Below, piece after piece: positions 1 to 10,888 of a stretch of DNA of 64,000 nucleotides. The first letter of the stretch is position 1, and each line of letters begins with the position of its first letter. Location of the stretch: NCBI RefSeq assembly GCF_004795895.1, contig NZ_CP039250.1, positions 4,379,501 through 4,443,500 of the forward strand. The letters are read 5' to 3'. Both the position numbers and the translations under genes were made by a program. The notes under the pieces are model-generated. The model searched no databases. It saw only the letters and a program-made list of their open reading frames with translations, and was not told the origin of the DNA. This stretch comes from Sphingopyxis sp. PAMC25046. GTDB taxonomy: Bacteria; Pseudomonadota; Alphaproteobacteria; Sphingomonadales; Sphingomonadaceae.

Positions 1-456
1 GTCGATGCGGTCATAGTTGATCTCGGGGAAGATGATCTGCTCTTTCAGGCCCATGGCATAGTTGCCACGGCCGTCGAAGCTGGTCGCCGACACGCCGCGG
101 AAGTCGCGGATGCGCGGCATCGCGATCGTGATCAGGCGATCGAGGAATTCATACATACGTTCGCGGCGCAGGGTGACCTTGCAGCCGATCGGCATGCCTT
201 CGCGCAGCTTGAACTGGGCGATCGACTTCTTCGCCTTGGTCACGACGGGCTTCTGGCCGGCGATGAGTTCCATCTCGGCAGCGGCCGCTTCGACCTTCTT
301 CTTGTCCTGCGTGGCTTCGCCGACGCCCATGTTGAGCGTGATCTTTTCGATCTTCGGCACTTCCATCGCGTTCTTGTAACCGAACTTCTCGGTCATCGCC
401 TTGACGATCACATCGTCATAGCGCTTGCGCATGCGCGGGGTGTAATTGTCAGCCAT
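1..456 (-). CDS. rplE: 50S ribosomal protein L5, C-terminus cut by window edge
   Basis: L5 is a central-protuberance protein of the large subunit that binds 5S rRNA. The 152 residues present begin [13 protein letters not shown] and contain the L5 hallmarks [11 protein letters not shown] and [18 protein letters not shown]. The usual family length is about 180-190 residues, so roughly 35 C-terminal residues lie beyond position 1. The ATG overlaps the end of rplX by 8 bp, which indicates translational coupling. It is the last visible gene of the S10/spc run on the minus strand. Confidence 0.97.
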   Translation of the reverse strand, partial: MADNYTPRMRKRYDDVIVKAMTEKFGYKNAMEVPKIEKITLNMGVGEATQDKKKVEAAAAEMELIAGQKPVVTKAKKSIAQFKLREGMPIGCKVTLRRERMYEFLDRLITIAMPRIRDFRGVSATSFDGRGNYAMGLKEQIIFPEINYDRID

Positions 457-766
457 TGATCGTCTCCCCGGACTTCACGGCCACGCGGACCTTCTTGCCG
501 TCCTTGGTTTCAAAACAAACGCGCGTCGGCTTGCCGGTCTTGGGATCGGCGAGCGCAACCTTGCTTGCGAACAGCGGCGCTTCCTTGCGTTCCAGACCGC
601 CCTGCGGGTTGGTCTGGCTCGGCTTGCGGTGGCGCGTGATGACGTTGACGCCCGCGACGACGACCTTGCCGTCTTTCGGCAGGCTCTGCGTCACTTCGCC
701 GGTCTTGCCCTTGTCCTTTCCGGACAGGATGACAACCGTGTCGCCCTTCTTGATCTTGTTCGCCAT
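449..766 (-). CDS. rplX: 50S ribosomal protein L24
   Basis: L24 is an early assembly protein of the large subunit. The 105-residue product starts [16 protein letters not shown], the KOW motif typical of L24, and carries the conserved [13 protein letters not shown] segment. An in-frame extension reaches back to 1078, but it runs through rplN in another frame, so the ATG two bases after the rplN stop was chosen. The end overlaps the rplE start. Confidence 0.97.
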   Translation of the reverse strand: MANKIKKGDTVVILSGKDKGKTGEVTQSLPKDGKVVVAGVNVITRHRKPSQTNPQGGLERKEAPLFASKVALADPKTGKPTRVCFETKDGKKVRVAVKSGETING

Positions 767-768
767 GG

Positions 769-1137
769 TCAGAGCACCTCCGGCGCCAGGCTGATGATCT
801 TCATATAGCCGCGGCCGCGCAGTTCGCGGACGACGGGGCCGAAGATACGGGTGCCGATCGGCTCCTCGTTCTTGTTGACGAGCACGGCGGCGTTGCTGTC
901 GAAACGGATCACCGAGCCATCGGCGCGGCGCACATCCTTCGCGGTGCGGACGATGACGGCGCGATGCACGTCGCCCTTCTTCACCTTGCCGCGCGGCTGC
1001 GCTTCCTTGATCGACACGACGATCACGTCGCCGACGCCGGCGGTACGACGCTTCGAGCCGCCGAGCACCTTGATGCACTGGACGCGCTTCGCGCCGCTGT
1101 TGTCGGCGACTTCCAATTGTGACTGCATCTGAATCAT
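769..1137 (-). CDS. rplN: 50S ribosomal protein L14
   Basis: L14 sits at the subunit interface and contacts 16S rRNA helix 14. The 122-residue protein starts [17 protein letters not shown] and has the L14 signature segments [11 protein letters not shown] and [14 protein letters not shown]. Its length is exactly that of the family. It follows rpsQ after 58 bp and precedes rplX by 2 bp. Confidence 0.98.
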   Translation of the reverse strand: MIQMQSQLEVADNSGAKRVQCIKVLGGSKRRTAGVGDVIVVSIKEAQPRGKVKKGDVHRAVIVRTAKDVRRADGSVIRFDSNAAVLVNKNEEPIGTRIFGPVVRELRGRGYMKIISLAPEVL

Positions 1138-1195
1138 CGATGCACTTCCTTCTTCCTTGGCCTACCGGGATGCCCCGGCGGTTCCGTGAAACTCT

Positions 1196-1486
1196 TTAGC
1201 CTTCGGCCGCGGCGGGAGCAGCCGGAGCGGCACCCTTGGGCTTGCTGTGGGTGTCGACCTTGTCGAGTACCTTCCAGGTCTTCAGCTTCGAAATCGGCTT
1301 CGTTTCCTCGATTCGGACGGTTTCGCCAGCCTTGATGGCATTGTCCTCATCGTGGGCGTGATACTTTTTCGAGCGGCGGATGATCTTGCCGTACAGAGGG
1401 TGTTTCACCTTCCGTTCGACCTTCACCACGACGGTCTTGTCGCCCTTGTCGGACACCACCGTGCCGGTCAGAATGCGCTTCGGCAT
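1196..1486 (-). CDS. rpsQ: 30S ribosomal protein S17
   Basis: S17 is a primary 16S rRNA-binding protein. The 96-residue product begins [21 protein letters not shown] and has the family pattern ending in [14 protein letters not shown] short Ala/Pro-rich tail ([11 protein letters not shown]) extends it beyond the compact bacterial form of about 85 residues. Such tails are common in alphaproteobacterial S17. It lies 11 bp after rpmC. Confidence 0.97.
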   Translation of the reverse strand: MPKRILTGTVVSDKGDKTVVVKVERKVKHPLYGKIIRRSKKYHAHDEDNAIKAGETVRIEETKPISKLKTWKVLDKVDTHSKPKGAAPAAPAAAEG

Positions 1487-1497
1487 CGATAGTCTCC

Positions 1498-1701
1498 TTA
1501 CTTCGCGGCCGAGCGCGCGCGCTCGGTCTGCTGCGTCTTGATGCGGGCGATCGAGCGCCGCACTTCCTTGACGCGCGAGGCCTTTTCAAGCTGGCCGGTG
1601 GCCGCCTGGAAGCGGAGGTTGAACGCCTCGCGCTTCAGTTCGCCAAGCTGTTCGGCGAGCTGGTCGTCGGTCTTGGCCTTGAAATCTTCGGTCTTGGCCA
1701 T
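1498..1701 (-). CDS. rpmC: 50S ribosomal protein L29
   Basis: L29 is a small helical-hairpin protein at the polypeptide exit tunnel near L23. The 67 residues include [19 protein letters not shown] and a following RRSIARIKT stretch, the classical L29 pattern. It is placed between rplP (4-bp gap) and rpsQ (11-bp gap), the standard S10 order. Confidence 0.97.
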   Translation of the reverse strand: MAKTEDFKAKTDDQLAEQLGELKREAFNLRFQAATGQLEKASRVKEVRRSIARIKTQQTERARSAAK

Positions 1702-1705
1702 GTCC

Positions 1706-2137
1706 TTAACCCTCCAGGTGCGAAGTGTCGCCGAGACGGGCGATAACCTTCGTCTTGATCGGCAGCTTCATCGCGGCGCGTTCGAACGCCAGCGCGGCCA
1801 CGGGGCCGGGGACGCCGTCGAGTTCGAACAGGATGCGGCCCGGCTTCACGCGCGCGGCCCAGAATTCCGGCGAACCCTTGCCCTTACCCATGCGGACTTC
1901 GGCAGGCTTCGACGACACGGGGACGTCGGGGAAGATGCGGATCCACAAACGGCCCTGACGCTTGATCGCACGGCTGATCGCGCGGCGGGCCGCTTCGATC
2001 TGGCGCGCGGTGATGCGCTCGGGTTCCATCGCCTTCAGCCCGTAGGAGCCGAAGTTCAGGCTGGTACCGCCCTTGGCATTGCCATGGATGCGGCCCTTGA
2101 AGGCCTTGCGGAACTTGGTTTTTTTCGGTTGCAGCAT
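1706..2137 (-). CDS. rplP: 50S ribosomal protein L16
   Basis: L16 helps form the A-site tRNA pocket. The 143-residue protein starts [16 protein letters not shown] and shows the L16 motifs [13 protein letters not shown] and [15 protein letters not shown], which holds the arginine-bearing loop near the peptidyl transferase centre. The gap to rpsC is 11 bp. Confidence 0.98.
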   Translation of the reverse strand: MLQPKKTKFRKAFKGRIHGNAKGGTSLNFGSYGLKAMEPERITARQIEAARRAISRAIKRQGRLWIRIFPDVPVSSKPAEVRMGKGKGSPEFWAARVKPGRILFELDGVPGPVAALAFERAAMKLPIKTKVIARLGDTSHLEG

Positions 2138-2148
2138 GTCAGCAGTCC

Positions 2149-2856
2149 TTAGCGGCGATCTTCACGGGCCGGACGGACACCGGTCGTCTGCGCGTCAAGC
2201 ATCAGACGGTCGGTCGCCATCGGGTCGTGACCAAGGATCTCGCCCTTGAAAATCCAGACCTTGATGCCGCAGACACCGTAAGCGGTGTGCGCTTCGGCCT
2301 CGGCATAGTCGACATTGGCGCGCAGCGTGTGCAGCGGCACCCGGCCTTCGCGGTACCATTCGGTGCGCGCGATTTCCGCGCCGCCGAGACGGCCGGCGCA
2401 GTTGATGCGGATGCCCTCGGCACCAAGACGCATCGCCGACTGAACGGCGCGCTTCATGGCGCGGCGGAACGCGACGCGGCGTTCGAGCTGGTCGGCAATG
2501 CCCTGACCGACGAGCTTGGCGTCGACTTCGGGCTTGCGGATCTCGACGATGTTCAGCGACACGTCGCTGCCCGTCATCTCGCCCAGCTTCTTGCGCAGCT
2601 TTTCGATGTCCGCGCCCTTCTTGCCGATGATAACGCCCGGGCGGGCGGCATAGATCGACACGCGGCACAGCTTCGCCGGACGCTCGATCACGACCTTCGA
2701 GATCGCGGCCTGCGGCAGGTGCTTGAACACGAACTTGCGGATCTTCAGATCCTCGACAAGCATGCGGCCATAGTCCTGGCCTTCGGCGAACCAGCGGCTG
2801 TCCCAGGTGCGGTTGACCTGCAGGCGCAGGCCGATCGGATTGCTCTTCTGGCCCAT
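2149..2856 (-). CDS. rpsC: 30S ribosomal protein S3
   Basis: S3 lines the mRNA entry tunnel. The open frame runs upstream to 2940, but the real start is the ATG giving [16 protein letters not shown], one base after the rplV stop. This gives 235 residues. A KH domain ([18 protein letters not shown]) is followed by the C-terminal S3 domain ([20 protein letters not shown]). The extension is only the rplV reading region in another frame. Confidence 0.98.
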   Translation of the reverse strand: MGQKSNPIGLRLQVNRTWDSRWFAEGQDYGRMLVEDLKIRKFVFKHLPQAAISKVVIERPAKLCRVSIYAARPGVIIGKKGADIEKLRKKLGEMTGSDVSLNIVEIRKPEVDAKLVGQGIADQLERRVAFRRAMKRAVQSAMRLGAEGIRINCAGRLGGAEIARTEWYREGRVPLHTLRANVDYAEAEAHTAYGVCGIKVWIFKGEILGHDPMATDRLMLDAQTTGVRPAREDRR

Positions 2857-2857
2857 C

Positions 2858-3238
2858 TTACGCCTCTTCTTCCTGTTCGCGCACGACGATGCGGATGCGG
2901 CTGAACGGCTTGACGATCCGGGTCGACTTGCCGCGGCCACGCGCGTGCCAGCGCTTCATCGAGAGCGACTTGCCGACGCTCGCTTCCTTGACGACGAGCG
3001 CGTCGACGTCGAGGTTGTGGTTGTTTTCCGCGTTGGCGACGGCGCTGGCGAGAACCTTGCGCACATCGACGGCCATCGCCTTCTTCGAGAAAGCGAGGAC
3101 GTTCATCGCGTCTTCGACCTTGCGGCCGCGGATCAGCGCGGCAACGAGGTTCAGCTTCTGCGCCGAGCCGCGAATCTGCGTGCCGACCGAGAGCGCCTCG
3201 TTATCCGCAACGCGGCGGGGGGACTTTTCCTTGCCCAT
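2858..3238 (-). CDS. rplV: 50S ribosomal protein L22
   Basis: L22 spans the exit tunnel, and its beta-hairpin is the site of macrolide-resistance changes in other species. The 126 residues include [22 protein letters not shown] and the C-terminal hairpin [18 protein letters not shown]. Its start base overlaps the last base of the rpsS stop codon. Confidence 0.97.
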   Translation of the reverse strand: MGKEKSPRRVADNEALSVGTQIRGSAQKLNLVAALIRGRKVEDAMNVLAFSKKAMAVDVRKVLASAVANAENNHNLDVDALVVKEASVGKSLSMKRWHARGRGKSTRIVKPFSRIRIVVREQEEEA

Positions 3239-3513
3239 TAGCGTTTGCCCTTCTTGTCGGCCGCGTGGCCAGGGAAGAAGCGCGTCGGCGCAAATTCACC
3301 CAGCTTCATGCCGACCATGTCTTCATTGACCGACACCGGCACGAACTTGCGGCCGTTGTAGACGTTGAAGGTCAGCCCGACGAACTGCGGCAGGATGGTG
3401 GACCGGCGCGACCAGGTCTTGATCGGGGCAGAGCTGCCGCCGTCCTGGGCCGTTTCGGCTTTCTTGAGGAGATGGAGGTCCACGAACGGACCCTTCCAGA
3501 CCGAGCGAGCCAT
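3238..3513 (-). CDS. rpsS: 30S ribosomal protein S19
   Basis: S19 is a head protein that contacts 23S rRNA through intersubunit bridges. The 91 residues begin [18 protein letters not shown] and carry the S19 signature [24 protein letters not shown]. It is separated from rplB by 3 bp and shares a base with rplV. Confidence 0.98.
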   Translation of the reverse strand: MARSVWKGPFVDLHLLKKAETAQDGGSSAPIKTWSRRSTILPQFVGLTFNVYNGRKFVPVSVNEDMVGMKLGEFAPTRFFPGHAADKKGKR

Positions 3514-3516
3514 GGC

Positions 3517-4353
3517 TTACCTCTTCTTCTTCGCGTGACGCGACCGGATGATCATCTTGTCGGTCGACTTGTTGTGACGGGTACGAGCACCCTTGGTCGG
3601 CTTGCCCCACGGGGTCACCGGATGACGGCCACCCGAGGTGCGGCCTTCACCGCCGCCGTGCGGGTGGTCGACCGGGTTCTTCGCGACACCGCGAGTCAGC
3701 GGACGCTTGCCGAGCCAGCGGCCCCGGCCGGCCTTGCCCAGGTTGGTGTTCTGGTTGTCGGGGTTCGACACCGCACCGACCGTGCCCATGCACTCGCCGC
3801 GGATGTAACGCTGTTCGCCCGAACCGAGACGCACGATGACGAGGCCGCGGTCACGACCGACGACCTGCGCATAGGTGCCCGCCGAACGGGCGATCTGGCC
3901 GCCCTTGCCCGGCTTCATCTCGATATTGTGGACGATCGTGCCGACCGGCATCTGCGACAATTCCATCGCATTACCCGGCTTCACGTCGGTCTTCTTGCCC
4001 GCGACGACCGTGTCACCGACACCCAGGCGCTGCGGCGCGAGGATGTAGGCAAGTTCGCCGTCTTCATATTTCACGAGCGCGATGAACGCCGTGCGGTTCG
4101 GGTCATATTCCAGACGCTCGACGGTGGCAGGCATGTCCCACTTGCGACGCTTGAAGTCGATGAAGCGGTACTTCTGCTTGTGGCCGCCGGCGATACCGCG
4201 CGAGGTCACATGGCCCTTGTTGTTGCGGCCACCGGTCTTGCGCTTGCCTTCGGTCAGCGCCTTGACAGGCTTGCCCTTCCACAGCGACGATTTGTCGACG
4301 AGGATCAGGCCGCGCTGCGCGGGGCTGGTCGGATTATAGGATTTAAGTGCCAT
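3517..4353 (-). CDS. rplB: 50S ribosomal protein L2
   Basis: L2 is required for subunit association and peptidyl transferase activity. The 278-residue protein starts [17 protein letters not shown] and has the universally conserved C-terminal [14 protein letters not shown] region containing the functional histidine. Length and order (rplW, rplB, rpsS) are standard. Confidence 0.99.
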   Translation of the reverse strand: MALKSYNPTSPAQRGLILVDKSSLWKGKPVKALTEGKRKTGGRNNKGHVTSRGIAGGHKQKYRFIDFKRRKWDMPATVERLEYDPNRTAFIALVKYEDGELAYILAPQRLGVGDTVVAGKKTDVKPGNAMELSQMPVGTIVHNIEMKPGKGGQIARSAGTYAQVVGRDRGLVIVRLGSGEQRYIRGECMGTVGAVSNPDNQNTNLGKAGRGRWLGKRPLTRGVAKNPVDHPHGGGEGRTSGGRHPVTPWGKPTKGARTRHNKSTDKMIIRSRHAKKKR

Positions 4354-4374
4354 TTTCTCTGCCTCTTCCTACAA

Positions 4375-4683
4375 TCAGACGCCCGTGGTGACGTCGATCG
4401 ACTGGCCTTCGGCCAGGCGGACGATCGCCTTCTTCACGTCGCTGCGGGTGTAGGGCTTGCCCTTCCAGCGCTTGGTCTTGCCCTTGGTGACGAGCGTGTT
4501 CACGCTGAGCACCTTGACATCGAACAGCGCCTCGACGGCGGCCTTGATGGCGGGCTTGGTCGCGTCGTTCGCGACCTTGAACACCACCGCGTCATTTTCG
4601 CTGAGCAGCGTCGACTTTTCGGTGATCACCGGAGCGAGGATCACGTCATAGTGACGCGCGTCGATGGTTTTTGCCTTAGCCAT
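4375..4683 (-). CDS. rplW: 50S ribosomal protein L23
   Basis: L23 is the main docking site for trigger factor and SRP at the tunnel exit. The 102 residues contain [14 protein letters not shown] and [25 protein letters not shown], which are diagnostic. The first 8 bp overlap the 3' end of rplD, suggesting coupled translation. Confidence 0.97.
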   Translation of the reverse strand: MAKAKTIDARHYDVILAPVITEKSTLLSENDAVVFKVANDATKPAIKAAVEALFDVKVLSVNTLVTKGKTKRWKGKPYTRSDVKKAIVRLAEGQSIDVTTGV

Positions 4684-5302
4684 TGCAGCGGGCCTCCAGC
4701 TTTTCGACCGCCGCGCGGGTCAGGACCAGCGTGTCGGCACGGATGATGTCATAGACATTGGCACCGATGGCGGGCAGCGCGTCGACACCGATGAGGTTGG
4801 CCGAGGCCATGGCGAAGCTTTCGTGCACCGCGTCACCGTCGATGAAGAGCGCGCGATTGCCGAGGTCCATCTTGCCGAGCTTGCCGGCGAGCGCCTTGGT
4901 CTTCGCGTCCTTGAGCTCGAGCGTGTCGAGAACGACGAGCTTGCCGCCCTTCGCCTTGTCGCTCAAAGCCATCTTCAGGCCGAGGGTGCGGATCTTCTTG
5001 TTCAGCGAGTGGCCGAAGGTGCGGGCACGCGGGCCGTGCGCCTTGCCACCGCCGATGAAGATCGGCGCCTTGCGATCGCCGTGACGGGCGGTACCGCCGC
5101 CCTTCTGGCGACCGAACTTCTTGCCGGTGCGCGACACATCGCTGCGTTCGCGGGCGGCGCGAGCCGGGCCACGGCGCTTTTCGAGCTGCCAGGCGACGAC
5201 GCGGTGCAGGATGTCGGCGCGCGCGTCGACACCGAAGACGTCGTCGTTAAGATCGATGTCGGTGCCGGCCTTGCCGTCGAGGGTCTGAACCTTGACCTTC
5301 AT
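4676..5302 (-). CDS. rplD: 50S ribosomal protein L4
   Basis: L4 is an assembly and exit-tunnel protein; in Escherichia coli it also represses the S10 operon. The 208 residues contain the tunnel loop [23 protein letters not shown] in near-canonical form and the C-terminal [13 protein letters not shown]. It starts 2 bp after rplC. No E. coli-type S10 leader is recognised here, so autogenous control cannot be claimed. Confidence 0.97.
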   Translation of the reverse strand: MKVKVQTLDGKAGTDIDLNDDVFGVDARADILHRVVAWQLEKRRGPARAARERSDVSRTGKKFGRQKGGGTARHGDRKAPIFIGGGKAHGPRARTFGHSLNKKIRTLGLKMALSDKAKGGKLVVLDTLELKDAKTKALAGKLGKMDLGNRALFIDGDAVHESFAMASANLIGVDALPAIGANVYDIIRADTLVLTRAAVEKLEARCNG

Positions 5303-5304
5303 GA

Positions 5305-6078
5305 TCAGGACTCCTGTGCGCCGTCGGTCGCCGCGGTGTCGACGACGGTTTCTTCGACCGGCGTTTCGACCGGCGCGTCAGCCGGGGCTTCGTTGCTGTT
5401 GGCCGCGCTCTTGATGCCCGCCGGATAGGGGGCTTCGGGGTGGCGCGGCAGCTTCACCGCATCGCGGACGAGCAGCCAGCCGCCCTTCGAGCCAGGGACC
5501 GAGCCCTTGACGAAGAGAAGGCCGCGCTCGACGTCGGTGCGGACGATTTCGAGATTCTGCTGGGTGCGATTGCGCGCGCCCATGTGGCCGGCCATCTTCT
5601 TGTTCTTGAAGACGCGGCCCGGATCCTGGCGGTTACCGGTCGAACCATGCGCACGGTGGCTGATCGAAACACCGTGGGTCGCGCGCATACCGCCGAAACC
5701 CCAGCGCTTCATCGCACCGGCAAAGCCCTTACCCTGGGTCACGCCCTGGATGTCGACGATCTGGCCGGCGACGAAGTGGTCGGCCGACAGTTCGGCGCCG
5801 ACGTCGAGCGTCGCGTCGTCGGCGACGCGGAATTCGACGAGCTTCGCCTTGGGCTCGACCTCGGCCTTGCCGTAGGCGCCGCGCTGCGGCTTGGCGACGT
5901 TCTTCGCCTTGGCCGAGCCAGCACCGAGTTGAACGGCCACATAGCCGTCGCGTTCTTTATCGCGCACAGAGACGACCTGGCAGCCTTCGAGGCTCAGGAC
6001 GGTGACGGGCACGTGGCGGCCGTCGTCCTGAAACAGGCGGGTCATCCCCATTTTCTTCGCGATCACGCCAGTACGCAT
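5305..6078 (-). CDS. rplC: 50S ribosomal protein L3 with acidic C-terminal tail
   Basis: L3 is an early assembly protein near the peptidyl transferase centre. The frame is open to 6360, but [16 protein letters not shown] marks the true start. An AGGAG Shine-Dalgarno sequence lies 9 bases before it. The 257-residue product has the L3 signature [20 protein letters not shown]. After the usual end, near [12 protein letters not shown], there are about 40 residues rich in Ala, Glu, Pro and Thr. Longer L3 tails are common in alphaproteobacteria. Confidence 0.96.
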   Translation of the reverse strand: MRTGVIAKKMGMTRLFQDDGRHVPVTVLSLEGCQVVSVRDKERDGYVAVQLGAGSAKAKNVAKPQRGAYGKAEVEPKAKLVEFRVADDATLDVGAELSADHFVAGQIVDIQGVTQGKGFAGAMKRWGFGGMRATHGVSISHRAHGSTGNRQDPGRVFKNKKMAGHMGARNRTQQNLEIVRTDVERGLLFVKGSVPGSKGGWLLVRDAVKLPRHPEAPYPAGIKSAANSNEAPADAPVETPVEETVVDTAATDGAQES

Positions 6079-6376
6079 GATCCATACTCCTAAACAGAGG
6101 CCGGGCGGACCATTCCGCACGGCTTGCGGGACCCGTTGAGGCGTTGCCCCAATGGAACCCTCCCAGCCCGAAATTTCGATGCTTCGCCCCGTCCGGGCTG
6201 AGGTGCCGCCATCCCGAAGGAGAAGCGGCGAGACGGGGGACGCAGCCCGGTCTGATGCTTCCGAAGAAACGACCGGCGGTATCCACCCTATCGTCGGTCC
6301 GGATCGTTCCGGACGATGCAGGCACCGAAGTGTCCTGCCGATAGAGACCCCGGTTTTCACCGGGGCTTCGCTGACC
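6079..6376 (-). promoter_or_regulatory. rpsJ-rplC spacer with two perfect hairpins
   Basis: This 298-bp gap is unusually long for a spot inside the S10 operon, where rpsJ and rplC normally lie close together. It holds two perfect inverted repeats, 6297-6303 with 6308-6314 and 6348-6354 with 6359-6365. Each has a 7-bp stem and a 4-base loop. The second lies 11 bases past the rpsJ stop and is not followed by a T-run on the minus strand. The gap may be a leader, a processing site or an attenuator, and may also hold an internal promoter. The function is inferred only. Confidence 0.45.
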
Positions 6377-6688
6377 TTAGGCCAGCTTGATTTCGACGTT
6401 CACGCCCGCGGCGAGGTCGAGCTTCATCAGCGCGTCGACCGTCTGCGGGGTGGGCTGCACGATGTCGAGCAGCCGCTTGTGGGTGCGCACCTCGAACTGC
6501 TCGCGCGACTTTTTGTCGACATGCGGACCGCGGTTCACGGTGAATTTTTCAATACGCGTCGGAAGCGGGATCGGGCCGCGAATAAGCGCTCCGGTACGAC
6601 GTGCCGTATCGGCAATGTCGGTGGTGGCCTGATCGAGCACGCGGTGATCAAAGGCCTTCAGGCGAATGCGAATATTCTGCGTTTCCAT
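6377..6688 (-). CDS. rpsJ: 30S ribosomal protein S10
   Basis: S10 is a head protein that also serves as NusE in antitermination complexes. The true start gives [20 protein letters not shown], 103 residues, although the frame is open to 6859. The signature [29 protein letters not shown] is present. It follows tuf after 148 bp that contain a 12-bp-stem hairpin. Confidence 0.98.
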   Translation of the reverse strand: METQNIRIRLKAFDHRVLDQATTDIADTARRTGALIRGPIPLPTRIEKFTVNRGPHVDKKSREQFEVRTHKRLLDIVQPTPQTVDALMKLDLAAGVNVEIKLA

Positions 6689-6791
6689 GACTGTTCCAGT
6701 CGAATCCCGTCTAACGATGCGAAAGAGCCGAAATGGCCTGCTCCGACTTCCGCTCAGGAAGCCGGATCGGCCATCAAAAACCTTTAAGCTA

Positions 6792-6826
6792 CGAGCCGCG
6801 CGAATCAGTCCGAATCGCGCGGCTCG
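6792..6826 (-). terminator. hairpin downstream of tuf, possible attenuator
   Basis: A perfect 12-bp stem (6792-6803 with 6815-6826, 11-base loop) lies 10 bases past the tuf stop on the minus strand. A T-rich stretch containing GGTTTTTG begins about 10 bases later, so this is not a textbook intrinsic terminator. It could partly separate the str genes from the S10 genes, or be an mRNA processing or stability hairpin. Confidence 0.45.
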
Positions 6827-6836
6827 CGGCCCTATA

Positions 6837-8030
6837 TTACTTTGTGACGGTTGCCACAACCCCTGCGCCGACGGTGCGGCCGCCTTCGCGAATCGCGAAG
6901 CGCAGACCCGGGTCCATGGCGATCGGGGCGATCAGCTTGACCGACAGCTGGACGTTGTCGCCCGGCATGACCATCTCGGTGCCCTCGGGGAGGATGACCT
7001 CGCCGGTGACGTCGGTGGTGCGGAAGTAGAACTGCGGACGGTAGTTCGCGAAGAACGGCGTGTGACGACCGCCTTCGTCCTTCGACAGGACGTACACTTC
7101 CGAGGTGAACTCGGTGTGCGGCGTGATCGAGCCGGGCTTAGCCAGAACCTGGCCACGCTCGACTTCTTCACGGCCGACGCCGCGGATCAGCGCACCGATG
7201 TTGTCGCCGGCCTGGCCCTGGTCGAGCAGCTTGCGGAACATTTCGACGCCGGTGACGACGGTCTTCTTGGTGTCCTTGATGCCGACGATTTCGACTTCTT
7301 CACCCACCTTGACGACGCCGGTTTCGACGCGGCCGGTGACAACCGTACCGCGGCCCGAGATCGAGAACACGTCTTCGATCGGCATCAGGAAGGGCTTGTC
7401 GAGCGGACGTTCCGGCTGCGGGATCCATTCGTCGACGGCGGCCATCAGCTTCAGGATCGCGTCCTTGCCGATGTTGTCGTCGCGGCTTTCGAGCGCGGCG
7501 AGCGCCGAACCGGCGATGATCGGAATATTGTCGCCGTCGAAGTCGCGCTTCGAAAGTTCTTCGCGGATTTCAAGCTCGACGAGTTCGAGCAGTTCGGGAT
7601 CGTCGAGCTGGTCGACCTTGTTGAGGAACACGACCATGGTCGGGACGCCGACCTGCTTCGCGAGCAGGATGTGCTCCTTGGTCTGCGGCATCGGGCCGTC
7701 AGCGGCCGACACGACGAGGATCGCGCCGTCCATCTGGGCGGCACCGGTGATCATGTTCTTAACATAGTCGGCGTGGCCCGGGCAGTCGACGTGCGCATAG
7801 TGGCGGCCGTCGGTTTCATATTCGACGTGGGCGGTCGAAATGGTGATGCCGCGCTCGCGCTCTTCGGGAGCCTTGTCGATGTTCGCGAAGTCGACGGCGG
7901 CGTTGCCCGCGACGTTTTCGGCAAGCACCTTGGTGATCGCTGCGGTCAGCGAGGTCTTGCCATGGTCGACGTGACCGATGGTGCCGATGTTGCAGTGCGG
8001 CTTCGTCCGCTCAAATTTAGCCTTGGCCAT
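6837..8030 (-). CDS. tuf: elongation factor Tu
   Basis: EF-Tu is the GTPase that delivers aminoacyl-tRNA to the ribosome. The 397-residue protein has the G1 motif GHVDHGKT near residue 19, DCPGHADY (G3) and NKVDQLDD (G4), followed by the two beta-barrel domains ending [14 protein letters not shown]. An AAGAAGGTT ribosome-binding site precedes the ATG. It lies between fusA and rpsJ as in classical str operons. Confidence 0.99.
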   Translation of the reverse strand: MAKAKFERTKPHCNIGTIGHVDHGKTSLTAAITKVLAENVAGNAAVDFANIDKAPEERERGITISTAHVEYETDGRHYAHVDCPGHADYVKNMITGAAQMDGAILVVSAADGPMPQTKEHILLAKQVGVPTMVVFLNKVDQLDDPELLELVELEIREELSKRDFDGDNIPIIAGSALAALESRDDNIGKDAILKLMAAVDEWIPQPERPLDKPFLMPIEDVFSISGRGTVVTGRVETGVVKVGEEVEIVGIKDTKKTVVTGVEMFRKLLDQGQAGDNIGALIRGVGREEVERGQVLAKPGSITPHTEFTSEVYVLSKDEGGRHTPFFANYRPQFYFRTTDVTGEVILPEGTEMVMPGDNVQLSVKLIAPIAMDPGLRFAIREGGRTVGAGVVATVTK

Positions 8031-8113
8031 GATATTGAACCTTCTTGTTCGATGTTTGCGTTGATCAGTCCTGGACGAGCCTGCTGAATCAGGCGCCGCC
8101 CTTAGAGGGTCTT

Positions 8114-8138
8114 GCCGCGCGGTGCAAGCCCGCGCGGC
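8114..8138 (-). other. hairpin between fusA and tuf
   Basis: A perfect 9-bp GC-only stem (8114-8122 with 8130-8138, 7-base loop) begins 10 bases past the fusA stop. No T-run follows on the minus strand, so a processing or mRNA-stabilising role is more likely than full termination. Confidence 0.4.
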
Positions 8139-8147
8139 GTCGACCTA

Positions 8148-10241
8148 TCAGGCCATCTTGGCCTTCACTTCTTCTGCCACGTTGTTCGGCACTTCTTCAT
8201 AGTGCGAGAACTGCATGGAATATTGCGCGCGGCCCTGGGTGAAGGAACGCAGCTGGTTGACGTAGCCGAACATATTGGCAAGCGGAACCATGGCTTCAAC
8301 CACCTGGGCGTTGCCCCGGCTGTCGGTGCCCTGGATCTGGCCACGGCGGCTGTTGAGGTCGCCGATGACGTCGCCCATGAACTCCTCGGGGGTGACGACT
8401 TCAACCTTCATCACCGGTTCGAGCAGCTTGATGCCGGCCTTCGCCGCCACTTCGCGCATCGCCGCACGGCCCGCGATTTCGAACGCCAGCGCCGACGAGT
8501 CGACGTCGTGATAGGCGCCGTCGGTCAGACGGATTTCGAAGTCGATGATCGGGAAGCCGATCATGTGACCGTTTTCGGCCGATTCGCGCATGCCCTTTTC
8601 GACCGACGGGATATATTCGCGCGGAATGTTACCGCCCTTGATCTCGTCGACGAAGGTGATGCCCGATCCGCGCTCGCCGGGCGCGACGCTGACCTTGACG
8701 CGGCCGAACTGACCCGAGCCGCCCGACTGCTTCTTGTGGGTGTAGTCGACATCGACCGGCTTCGCGAGCGATTCGCGATACGCCACCTGCGGCGCGCCGA
8801 CATTCGCCTCGACCTTGAACTCGCGCTTCATGCGATCGACGAGGATGTCGAGGTGAAGCTCGCCCATGCCCTTGATGATCGTCTGGCCCGATTCATGGTC
8901 GGTCGAGACGCGGAACGAGGGATCCTCGGCAGCCAGGCGGCTGAGGGCGATGCCCATCTTTTCCTGGTCGGCCTTGGTCTTGGGTTCGACCGACAGCTCG
9001 ATGACCGGCTCGGGGAATTCCATCCGCTCGAGGATGATCGGCGCGTTGGCGGCGCAGAGCGTGTCCCCGGTGGTGGTTTCCTTGAGCCCGGCGAGCGCGA
9101 CGATGTCGCCCGCAAACGCTTCCTCGATGTCTTCACGCGAGTTGGCGTGCATCAGGAGCATACGGCCAATCTTTTCCTTCTTGTCCTTGACCGAGTTCAG
9201 ATAGCTGCCCTTGGTCAGGGTGCCCGAATAGATGCGGGCGAAGGTGAGCGAACCGACGAACGGGTCGTTCATGATCTTGAACGCGAGCATCGACAGCGGC
9301 GCCGAATCCGACGTCGCGCGCGAATCGGCTTCCTCGGTGTCGGGGTTGATGCCCTGGACGTCTTCGATGTCGAGCGGCGACGGCAGATAGTCTACGACCG
9401 CGTCGAGCAGCGTCTGTACGCCCTTGTTCTTGAACGCCGAGCCGCACAGCACGGGGACGAACGACTGGTTCAGCGTGCCCTTGCGGATCAGCTTCTTGAG
9501 CGTCGCGACGTCGGGGACATTGCCTTCGAGATAGGCTTCCATCGCCTCGTCGTCCTGTTCGACGGCGAGCTCGACGAGCTTTTCACGATATTCTGCCGCC
9601 TTGTCGGCGAGGTCGGCGGGGATATCCTCATAGAAGAACTCGGCGCCGAGGCTTTCATCCTTCCAGATGATCGCGCGTTCGCCCACGAGGTCGACGAGGC
9701 CCTTGAAGTCCGATTCCGCGCCGATGGGCAGATAGAGGACAGCCGGGGTCGCACCGAGACGATCGATGATCGTCTGGACGCAATAGTAGAAATTGGCGCC
9801 GGTACGGTCGAGCTTGTTGATGAAGCACATCCGCGGAACCTTGTACTTGTCCGCCTGGCGCCACACGGTTTCCGACTGCGGCTCGACGCCGGCAACGCCG
9901 TCGAACGCGGCGACCGCGCCGTCGAGGACGCGCAAGCTGCGCTCGACTTCGATCGTGAAGTCGACGTGTCCGGGGGTGTCGATGATGTTCAGGCGATGCT
10001 CGGGACCGTTGCCCTCTTCGGCCTTCCACAGACAGGTGGTGGCAGCCGACGTGATGGTGATCCCGCGCTCTTGCTCCTGCTCCATCCAGTCCATCGTTGC
10101 GGCGCCGTCATGGACTTCGCCGATCTTGTAGGACTTGCCGGTGTAATAGAGGATGCGCTCGGTCGTCGTGGTCTTGCCGGCGTCGATGTGCGCCATGATA
10201 CCGAAATTGCGATAGCGTTCGAGCGGATGGCTGCGTGCCAT
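8148..10241 (-). CDS. fusA: elongation factor G
   Basis: EF-G is the translocation GTPase. The 697 residues show [15 protein letters not shown] (P-loop), [21 protein letters not shown] (switch II) and NKLDRTG (G4), then domains II-V ending in [28 protein letters not shown] precedes the ATG. The length is normal. It is the third gene of the str operon, after rpsL and rpsG. Confidence 0.99.
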   Translation of the reverse strand: MARSHPLERYRNFGIMAHIDAGKTTTTERILYYTGKSYKIGEVHDGAATMDWMEQEQERGITITSAATTCLWKAEEGNGPEHRLNIIDTPGHVDFTIEVERSLRVLDGAVAAFDGVAGVEPQSETVWRQADKYKVPRMCFINKLDRTGANFYYCVQTIIDRLGATPAVLYLPIGAESDFKGLVDLVGERAIIWKDESLGAEFFYEDIPADLADKAAEYREKLVELAVEQDDEAMEAYLEGNVPDVATLKKLIRKGTLNQSFVPVLCGSAFKNKGVQTLLDAVVDYLPSPLDIEDVQGINPDTEEADSRATSDSAPLSMLAFKIMNDPFVGSLTFARIYSGTLTKGSYLNSVKDKKEKIGRMLLMHANSREDIEEAFAGDIVALAGLKETTTGDTLCAANAPIILERMEFPEPVIELSVEPKTKADQEKMGIALSRLAAEDPSFRVSTDHESGQTIIKGMGELHLDILVDRMKREFKVEANVGAPQVAYRESLAKPVDVDYTHKKQSGGSGQFGRVKVSVAPGERGSGITFVDEIKGGNIPREYIPSVEKGMRESAENGHMIGFPIIDFEIRLTDGAYHDVDSSALAFEIAGRAAMREVAAKAGIKLLEPVMKVEVVTPEEFMGDVIGDLNSRRGQIQGTDSRGNAQVVEAMVPLANMFGYVNQLRSFTQGRAQYSMQFSHYEEVPNNVAEEVKAKMA

Positions 10242-10315
10242 GGTCTTTTCCTTGGGTTTGGGGGGAGGCCTTTGGAGCCGCCCCCGATATAGGAAGTTTT
10301 GTTGCGATTGCGAGA

Positions 10316-10336
10316 CGCCCCCCAGACAGGGGGGCG
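10316..10336 (-). other. GC-only hairpin between rpsG and fusA
   Basis: A perfect 8-bp stem (10316-10323 with 10329-10336, 5-base loop) starts 9 bases past the rpsG stop on the minus strand. It lacks a following T-run. Its position matches the hairpins after fusA and tuf, which suggests a common role in processing or stabilising the polycistronic mRNA. Confidence 0.4.
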
Positions 10337-10345
10337 CCCGGCAAA

Positions 10346-10816
10346 TTACCAGCGGTAGTGCGAGAAGGCGCGGTTCGCTTCCGCCATACGGTGCGTATCT
10401 TCGCGCTTCTTGACCGCGTTGCCGCGGTTGTTCGACGCGTCGAGCAGCTCGCCCGAGAGACGAGCGGCCATCGTGGTCTCGCTGCGGTTGCGCGCGGCGG
10501 TGATCAGCCAGCGGATCGCGAGCGCCTGCGCGCGGTCGGGGCGGACTTCGACCGGAACCTGATAGGTCGCACCGCCGACGCGGCGGCTGCGGACTTCGAT
10601 GTTCGGGCGGATGTTTGCCAGCGCTTCGTGGAACACGCCGAGCGGTTCCTTCTTCGCGCGGGCTTCGACCGACTCAAGCGCACCGTAGACGATGCTTTCG
10701 GCGACGGACTTCTTCCCGTCCAGCATGACGCTGTTCATGAATTTCGACAGCACGACATCCCCGAAACGGGGATCGGGCAGGATTTCGCGGCGTTCAGGAC
10801 GACGACGACGAGCCAT
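10346..10816 (-). CDS. rpsG: 30S ribosomal protein S7
   Basis: S7 nucleates assembly of the 30S head and contacts the E-site tRNA. The 156 residues begin [20 protein letters not shown] and contain [20 protein letters not shown], the family signature, with the C-terminal [15 protein letters not shown]. The length equals that of E. coli K-12 S7 without its tail. It lies 72 bp after rpsL. Confidence 0.98.
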   Translation of the reverse strand: MARRRRPERREILPDPRFGDVVLSKFMNSVMLDGKKSVAESIVYGALESVEARAKKEPLGVFHEALANIRPNIEVRSRRVGGATYQVPVEVRPDRAQALAIRWLITAARNRSETTMAARLSGELLDASNNRGNAVKKREDTHRMAEANRAFSHYRW

Positions 10817-10888
10817 GGGATATTCCTTTACAACAGCATCCGGGCGCCGGGGCGCTCACGGATGATCAAATAGCCGAAAAAGCGGTCC

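Noticed and set aside
3265..4746. 493-residue open frame antisense to rpsS-rplB-rplW
   Set aside because: It lies wholly over three ribosomal protein genes and shows no family signature.
8112..10292. 726-residue open frame antisense to fusA
   Set aside because: It mirrors the EF-G coding sequence and has no recognisable domain. Long antisense frames are expected in GC-rich coding DNA.
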